The notes beneath the pieces are model-generated. The model saw only the letters and a list, made by a program, of their open reading frames with translations, made no database searches and had not been told where the DNA came from. This document shows positions 59,060-64,000 of a DNA stretch of 64,000 bases, one piece after another. Positions within the stretch are counted from its first letter, which is position 1; the number at the start of each line of letters is the position of its first letter. The position numbers were made by a program, and so were the translations under genes. This DNA comes from Fulvimarina manganoxydans (GTDB lineage: Bacteria > Pseudomonadota > Alphaproteobacteria > Rhizobiales > Rhizobiaceae): assembly GCF_900176465.1 (NCBI RefSeq), contig NZ_FWXR01000008.1, forward strand, positions 62,001-126,000, given 5' to 3'.

Positions 59060-60475
59060 TTAGGTTGGTAGAAATGCGCTAACGCCTATCATTCCAATTA
59101 GGAATTGTGCAAAAATTCCAACAGCAGCCACTGAGATCAACGCGATTGTTGTGGCCACGCAAGACCATGATCCGAGCTGAAGGACACTTTCTGATGGTGC
59201 TCGCAAAACCATCGGCGTTACGAAGCGAAGATAATAAGCGAGTGAAACAACGGTGTTCACCAGAGCTGCAATCGCAAGCCAGACATAGCCGCCATCGATC
59301 GTCGCCAGGAACAGTTCCAGCTTGCCGACGAACCCGCCGAGAGGCGGGATGCCGACAAGGGAGAGGAAGGCGACGATGATGGCAATCGCGGACAGCGGCG
59401 CGGTCTTCAAGAGCCCCGCATAGTCACTTCGGTCGGTTCGGCCTCGCAAATGGGTGATGGCAGCAAAGGCAGTAAGATTGGCGGTTGCGTAGCCAAACAG
59501 AAACGTGACGAGAGCAGGTATGGCGTGATCGGTCAGACTAGTAACAGTGACCGCCATTAGGAGATAACCGGCCTGGCTCACCGAGGACCAACCAAGCATC
59601 CGTCTCATATCCTCCTGCCAAAGAGCTGCGAGATTGCCGAGGGTCATGGTGATAACGGCGAGTGCAGCGACCAGAGCGCGGATGGCAAAGTCCGTTTCCG
59701 GAAACAGGGAAACGAGCCTGGCGAGCGCGATGGCCGCCCCGATCTTCGGGACGACGGTGAGGAAGGCGGCGGAGGGCGCTGGCGCGCCTTCGGCGACGTC
59801 CGGCAGCCAGGCATGGGCTGGGACTGCGCCGAGCTTATAGGCCATGCCCACAGTGACAAGACCGAGGCCGACGAGGAGCAGCGGCGAGGCTTCCCCTGCC
59901 TGAAGGGCTGCCGCCATCTCGCCGAAGCCCGGCCCGCCGAGCAGGCCGATCATCAAGGTCGCGCCAAGTGCCAGCGCGGTGTTCGCCAGCGCGCCGACGA
60001 GAAAGTACTTCATACCCGCTTCGACGGAAAGCGCCCAGTCGCGGTGATAGGCGGCGAGCACATAGCCGGTCGCCGAGGACAGGAGCACGCCGATCAGAAC
60101 GAGGAGCAGGTCGAGCGCCCCGGCGAGGACCATCGCGCCGAGGGTCGAGAAGAGGAGCATCGCGTAATATTCGCCATGCCGCGCGTCGCTCTCGAACCAG
60201 CGCGGGGAAAGGAGTACGGTGACGGCAGTGGCGAAGAGGATGAGAAGTCGGCCCTCGATGCTCGCCATGTCGAGGGCGTAGGTGCCCGAGAAGGTCGCGC
60301 GCCCTTCGCCATTTGCTTGGGAAAAGAGCAGCAGGGCGGCAATTGCGAGACCGATAAGCGCCACCGGTGCGTTCGTCCATTGCAAGTGGCGCGGCAAGAA
60401 GCTTGCGAGAAGCACGATGATAACGGCCGTCAGGAGGACGGCGATCTCCGGTAAAATATCTCCGAGCGGCATCAT
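59060..60475 (-). CDS. nuoN: NADH-quinone oxidoreductase subunit N
   Basis: A 471-residue antiporter-like subunit with about 14 helices. Landmarks are YFLVGALANTALALGATLMI, KLGAVPAHAWLPDVAEGAPA, LGWSSVSQAGYLLMAVTVTS and LVGIPPLGGFVGKLELFLA with the conserved Lys and Glu/His residues of the proton path. Last gene of a leftward nuo operon, starting two bases after the nuoM stop. Two ATGs (60475, 60472) are possible. Confidence 0.92.
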   Translation of the reverse strand: MMPLGDILPEIAVLLTAVIIVLLASFLPRHLQWTNAPVALIGLAIAALLLFSQANGEGRATFSGTYALDMASIEGRLLILFATAVTVLLSPRWFESDARHGEYYAMLLFSTLGAMVLAGALDLLLVLIGVLLSSATGYVLAAYHRDWALSVEAGMKYFLVGALANTALALGATLMIGLLGGPGFGEMAAALQAGEASPLLLVGLGLVTVGMAYKLGAVPAHAWLPDVAEGAPAPSAAFLTVVPKIGAAIALARLVSLFPETDFAIRALVAALAVITMTLGNLAALWQEDMRRMLGWSSVSQAGYLLMAVTVTSLTDHAIPALVTFLFGYATANLTAFAAITHLRGRTDRSDYAGLLKTAPLSAIAIIVAFLSLVGIPPLGGFVGKLELFLATIDGGYVWLAIAALVNTVVSLAYYLRFVTPMVLRAPSESVLQLGSWSCVATTIALISVAAVGIFAQFLIGMIGVSAFLPT

Positions 60476-60477
60476 CT

Positions 60478-61977
60478 TTACTGCCCCACAGAGGGGTGGA
60501 AGGACGCAAAAGCGGAGCCTGTCTGGATCATGTCGAGAAGCCACCCCGGCAGAAAACCGATGAGGACGACGAAGGCGAGGAGCACCGCGAGCGGCCAGAT
60601 CTCGGCATGTTTCAGGTCCCTGACCATCGCAATCTCCGGCTTAGTCTCGCCGAAGAAGATCTGCTGGCCCATCATCAGGAAGAGCGCGGCGGTGACGACG
60701 AGGCCGAGCAGGCCGATCGCCGCCAGTACCGGATAGACACCGAAAGTTCCGGCGAAGACTTGGAATTCGGCGACGAAGCCGGCAAGGCCCGGCAGGCCGA
60801 AGCTCGCAAAGGCCGCGAGAAAGTACGTCACCATCAGGAAGGGCGTCACGCGTGCGAGGCCGCCATAGCGAGCGAGATCATAGGTGCCGGTGCGGGCCTG
60901 AAAGCCGCCGGCGATCAGGAAGAGCGCGCCGGTGATGAGGCCATGGGCGACCATCTCCGTCACCGCGCCCGAGAGCGCGAGGGTACGGACGCTCTCGCTG
61001 CCGATCATCGCGCCGGCGGCGGCGATGCCGAGCACGGTGTAGCCCATGTGGTTGACCGAGGTGTAGGCGATGCGGCGTTTGAGGTTTGTCTGGCCCAGCG
61101 CCACGAGCGCGCCCCAGAGGATCGCAACGAGGGCGACGATCGCCAGCGGAAAGGTGTAGGCCGCGAAGGTCTCGCGCATCATCTGGAAGGGAATGCGCAC
61201 CATGCCATAGGTGCCCATCTTGAGGAGGACGCCGGCAAGCACGGCCGAGGCCGGCCCCGGCGCCTCCACATGGGCAAGCGGCAGCCAGGTGTGAAACGGC
61301 ACCAGCGGCGTCTTGATGGCGAAACCGACGAGAAAGCCGAGGAGGATGAGGCTGGAGCGCAGATCCGTTCCGCCGAGCGGCTGGGCGGCGATCAGTTCGC
61401 GCATGTCGAAGGTGAGTGTGCCGTTGGCGAGGACGAGGCCGAGGATCGCAAGCAGGATCGCGAGCGAGCCGGCGAGCGTATAGACGAAGAATTTCAGCGC
61501 CGCGTATTCGGCATTGTCATGGCCCCAGCGGCCGATCAGGAAATACATGCCGACCAGCGTCAGGTCGAAGAAAACGTAGAAGACGAGAAGATCAAGCGTC
61601 AGGAAAAGGCCGAGCGAGACGCCCTGCAGGAACAGGAACCAACCGTAATATTGCCGAGCCCGGCCCTTGGTCTCCGCCGGCCAGGCGATGGCGCAGAGGA
61701 AGAGCAGCCCGCTCATCAGCGAGACGGCGAGCGACATCCCATCGACGCCGACCCGCCAGGCGACGCCGAGCGCGTCTATCCAGCTCACTTCCGAGACCGA
61801 CTGGAAGGCCGGCGCCTCCGGGCCGGTCTCGAAGCGGAGCCAGACGACGACGAGACAGAGAAGCGACAGGGTCGAGGCGCCGAGCGCGACGAGGCGGGCT
61901 TTCTCCTTGGTCACGTCCGACCAGAAGAACAGGCCGAGCGAGGCGAGGAGCGGAATGAGGATCGAGAGCGTCAGCAT
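60478..61977 (-). CDS. nuoM: NADH-quinone oxidoreductase subunit M
   Basis: A 499-residue antiporter-like subunit: YVFFDLTLVGMYFLIGRWGH (conserved region), AIKTPLVPFHTWLPLAHVEA, LKRRIAYTSVNHMGYTVLGI, HGLITGALFLIAGGFQARTG and FGLPGLAGFVAEFQVFAGTF. Pumps protons with subunits L and N. Three bases separate it from nuoL. Codon use is uniformly GC-rich, consistent with core genome or a long-resident block. Confidence 0.94.
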   Translation of the reverse strand: MLTLSILIPLLASLGLFFWSDVTKEKARLVALGASTLSLLCLVVVWLRFETGPEAPAFQSVSEVSWIDALGVAWRVGVDGMSLAVSLMSGLLFLCAIAWPAETKGRARQYYGWFLFLQGVSLGLFLTLDLLVFYVFFDLTLVGMYFLIGRWGHDNAEYAALKFFVYTLAGSLAILLAILGLVLANGTLTFDMRELIAAQPLGGTDLRSSLILLGFLVGFAIKTPLVPFHTWLPLAHVEAPGPASAVLAGVLLKMGTYGMVRIPFQMMRETFAAYTFPLAIVALVAILWGALVALGQTNLKRRIAYTSVNHMGYTVLGIAAAGAMIGSESVRTLALSGAVTEMVAHGLITGALFLIAGGFQARTGTYDLARYGGLARVTPFLMVTYFLAAFASFGLPGLAGFVAEFQVFAGTFGVYPVLAAIGLLGLVVTAALFLMMGQQIFFGETKPEIAMVRDLKHAEIWPLAVLLAFVVLIGFLPGWLLDMIQTGSAFASFHPSVGQ

Positions 61978-61980
61978 GGA

Positions 61981-63936
61981 TCAGGACAGGCTCAAAAGGA
62001 GGATGATCGCCGCGCCGGCACCGAGCGTGGCGATGGTGTAGTAGTGGTGGGAGAAGCCGGTCTGGAGCCGCCGTGCATCGCGCCCGCTCTGGCCGACAGT
62101 CTGGGCGAGCCCCTCGACGAAGCCGTCGGTCAGCCATTCGCCGAAGCGGCTCGTGGCGAGCGAAACAATCCCGACAAGACCGGTCGCCTGCGCGGCAAGG
62201 CCTTCCGCGCCGGCCTCACCCTTGAGGCGTAGAATCCAGGAGACCCCCCGGCCACCGAGCGCGACAGCCCGCACGCTACCGTCGATGAGGCGATCATCGA
62301 GCTTCGCGGCCGCACGAGATAGCCATAGAACTGGTTCGGTGATCGCCGCATCGATCAGCGCTGGCAGGCCCAGCCAGTGGGCCACCTCGGCGGCGGGGCC
62401 ATCACTGCCGAAAGTGAGATGTTGCCGCGCGATCAGCGTGCCTATGAGAAGGCCGAGACCCACGCCGATAAGCGAGAGGACGAGGGTGGCGACGCTCGCC
62501 TCCGGAAGGGTTGCTTGCAGGAGTTCTTCAGCGCTCGTGCGGACCGGCGGGAGCCAGAGTAAAGATGTAAAGAGAACGAAGACGGCGAGCAGCACCATCG
62601 CGCCAATCTCGACCTGGCGGGCGCGGGGCTGCGGCCAGAGCGGCGCGGTTTCGCCCGCGTCTTCATCGTCCTCGCTCTCTTCCTCGGGCAGGCCGAAGGC
62701 GGACAGCTGAAAACGGGCGGCATAGGCAGCACTAAGTGCCCCGGAAAGGATCACCGCTCCAGCGGCCCAAAGACTCCAATGCTCGGCAGCCGTCAACACT
62801 GCTTCTTTGGTCCAGCCCCCGCCAAGCGGCGGCAAACCGGCGAGCGACAGGGCGCCGATCAAGGTCAGGAGGCCCGCCAGCGGCAAAGCGCGGCCGAGGC
62901 GCATCGTCGAAAGGTCGTAGCTGCCGGTCTTGTCATGGGCGAGGCCGGCGGCGAGGAAGAGCAGCGCCTTGAAGGCGGCGTGGGCTACGAGGTGGAAGAA
63001 GGCAACCCCCGGATATCCCGCGCCGACGGCCACGAACATCAGCCCGTAATGGGCCGAGGTGGAGGCGGCGAGCAGGCGCTTGGCATGGGTCTGGAGCAGC
63101 GCGACGATGCCGCCCGAAAGCGCGGTCGCGGCACCCACGGCGATGATCGCGCCCGGCAGACCCGGCATCGAGGCGAGGAAGGGCTCAAGGCGGAGCAGGA
63201 TGAAGGCCCCGGCGGCGACCATGGTCGCGGCATGAAGCAGCGCCGAGACCGAGGTGGGCCCCGCCATCGCTCGGAAGAGCCAAGGCGCGAAAGGGATCTG
63301 GCCGGATTTCGAGGCGGCGGCTAAGAGCAGGCCGAAGCCCACGACGATGGCCGGCGCGCCTTCCATCGCGGCAAGGCCGCCATAGGAAAACGAGCCTGTC
63401 ACTGAGAAGACCGCCATGGCGGCGGCGAAAAGGCCGAGATCGCCGAAGCGCGTCATCAGAAAGGCATAGAGGCTGGAGGCGGTGTTCTCCCGCTCGCGCC
63501 ATTCATGGGCGATCAGCAGATAGGAGCAGACGCCGACCAGTTCCCAGCCGATCAGCAGCGTCAGGAAATCCGCCGCGACGACAAGAAGCTCCATGCCGCC
63601 GACGAAGACGAGGAGGATGGCGACAAGCCGGCGCAGTCCCCGGCCCTCTTCGTGAAAAGCGGCATAGGCGAGGACAGGCAGCGCGATCAGCGGCACGAGG
63701 ATCGCCATCGCGCCTGCGAGCGGCGGCAGGGCGGCCGTCAGGCCAAGGGGTTCGTGCCAGGCGATATGGCCGGTCCAGCCGTTCGCTGCGCCGAAGGCGG
63801 CGATGAGCGCGGTCAGCGCCATCGCCCCAACGGCGAGCCCCATCAGCAAGAACCGCTGACGATCTTCACTCCCGCGCGGCGCGACGGCCGTCGCGATGGC
63901 GAAGAGGATCGGCAGGAGGGGGAGGACGAAGGCCAT
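61981..63936 (-). CDS. nuoL: NADH-quinone oxidoreductase subunit L
   Basis: A 651-residue antiporter-like subunit with LIGWELVGVCSYLLIAHEWR, KSGQIPFAPWLFRAMAGPTS, VSALLHAATMVAAGAFILLR, RLLAASTSAHYGLMFVAVGA and the long amphipathic lateral helix region toward the C-terminus. It couples proton transport along the membrane arm of complex I. ATG 63936 starts three bases after the nuoK stop. Confidence 0.94.
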   Translation of the reverse strand: MAFVLPLLPILFAIATAVAPRGSEDRQRFLLMGLAVGAMALTALIAAFGAANGWTGHIAWHEPLGLTAALPPLAGAMAILVPLIALPVLAYAAFHEEGRGLRRLVAILLVFVGGMELLVVAADFLTLLIGWELVGVCSYLLIAHEWRERENTASSLYAFLMTRFGDLGLFAAAMAVFSVTGSFSYGGLAAMEGAPAIVVGFGLLLAAASKSGQIPFAPWLFRAMAGPTSVSALLHAATMVAAGAFILLRLEPFLASMPGLPGAIIAVGAATALSGGIVALLQTHAKRLLAASTSAHYGLMFVAVGAGYPGVAFFHLVAHAAFKALLFLAAGLAHDKTGSYDLSTMRLGRALPLAGLLTLIGALSLAGLPPLGGGWTKEAVLTAAEHWSLWAAGAVILSGALSAAYAARFQLSAFGLPEEESEDDEDAGETAPLWPQPRARQVEIGAMVLLAVFVLFTSLLWLPPVRTSAEELLQATLPEASVATLVLSLIGVGLGLLIGTLIARQHLTFGSDGPAAEVAHWLGLPALIDAAITEPVLWLSRAAAKLDDRLIDGSVRAVALGGRGVSWILRLKGEAGAEGLAAQATGLVGIVSLATSRFGEWLTDGFVEGLAQTVGQSGRDARRLQTGFSHHYYTIATLGAGAAIILLLSLS

Positions 63937-63939
63937 CGA

Positions 63940-64000
63940 TCAGTGCTTCATCGTGGTGAGGCTTTCGGTGACGTCGGCCTGTCGCTTGCGATAGACGGCG
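63940..64000 (-). CDS. nuoK: partial nuoK, C-terminal end
   Basis: Only the last 19 codons are inside the window (AVYRKRQADVTESLTTMKH then TGA). Gene order K-L-M-N and the tight spacing identify it as probably nuoK; the visible residues alone are not diagnostic. Confidence 0.6.
   Translation of the reverse strand, partial: AVYRKRQADVTESLTTMKH

Noticed and set aside
60496-62232. 578-codon plus-strand frame opposite nuoM/nuoL
   Set aside because: Mirror of conserved complex I genes; composition is Glu/Arg/Asp repeats without domain features.
1-64000. CRISPR arrays, rRNA or tRNA genes
   Set aside because: No regularly spaced direct repeats and no recognisable tRNA or rRNA segments were seen on either strand.

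Overview
The window is GC-rich DNA from an alphaproteobacterium, most likely a member of the Hyphomicrobiales (Rhizobiales). The signs are the families present: DUF3768, DUF1640 and DUF2726 proteins, a strawberry-notch helicase/methylase, a large ParB-like protein, a ProQ/FinO-type RNA chaperone, an Omp31-type barrel and rhizobial IS256/IS110/IS630 elements. Genus cannot be fixed from the sequence, and no rRNA or tRNA gene was seen.

Layout. (1) 1-21.7 kb is a mobile-element or megaplasmid backbone. It carries a 1458-residue methylase/SNO helicase, a Toprim primase-like protein, ParB, ProQ/FinO, a thermonuclease, a serine recombinase and five toxin-antitoxin loci (FitAB-like, VbhA-Fic, Phd-PIN and two related AbrB-PIN pairs flanking the recombinase). 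Several genes here are broken by stops or frameshifts. Two leaders (15.5 and 17.0 kb) share a two-hairpin architecture. (2) 21.7-25.5 kb is insertion-sequence debris: a P19-like iron/copper protein, a decayed multicopper oxidase end, an IS630 remnant fused to a truncated IS110, and a complete IS256. (3) 25.7-36.7 kb holds metabolic cargo: a dead sulfite-oxidase-like gene with DUF202, crcB behind a fluoride riboswitch, a second malate dehydrogenase, a binding protein, an ECF sigma/anti-sigma pair, and an intact sulfite dehydrogenase (SorA-like molybdoprotein, cytochrome c, YeiH-type exporter) plus a DUF411 protein.

(4) 37-53 kb is an envelope-stress island: DedA, two PAP2 phosphatases (one a DedA-PAP2-LssY fusion), an Omp barrel, DgkA, EptA, cytochrome b561, two COG4705 membrane proteins, a PepSY protein, two related small exported proteins, an adenylate cyclase, and a phosphatase/response-regulator/histidine-kinase operon. 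Nine intergenic or gene-end sites match CTATAC-N6-GTATAG (with some degenerate half-sites), plus one half-site. They precede most of these transcription units, including the regulator operon itself. This is the most interesting signal in the window: an apparently self-contained, locally encoded regulon resembling PmrAB control of lipid A modification.

(5) 53-59 kb looks more AT-rich between genes and carries copper-linked genes (cytochrome c, Tat-exported multicopper oxidase, DUF305 protein), an ion-channel-like protein and a complete IS630. (6) 59-64 kb is the end of a complex I operon (nuoK end, nuoL, nuoM, nuoN), read leftward.

How it fits together: the left part maintains and stabilises the element; the right part is cargo for sulfite, fluoride, copper and cationic-peptide or metal stress. 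Assignments rest on reading translated sequence and motifs by eye; no database search was possible.
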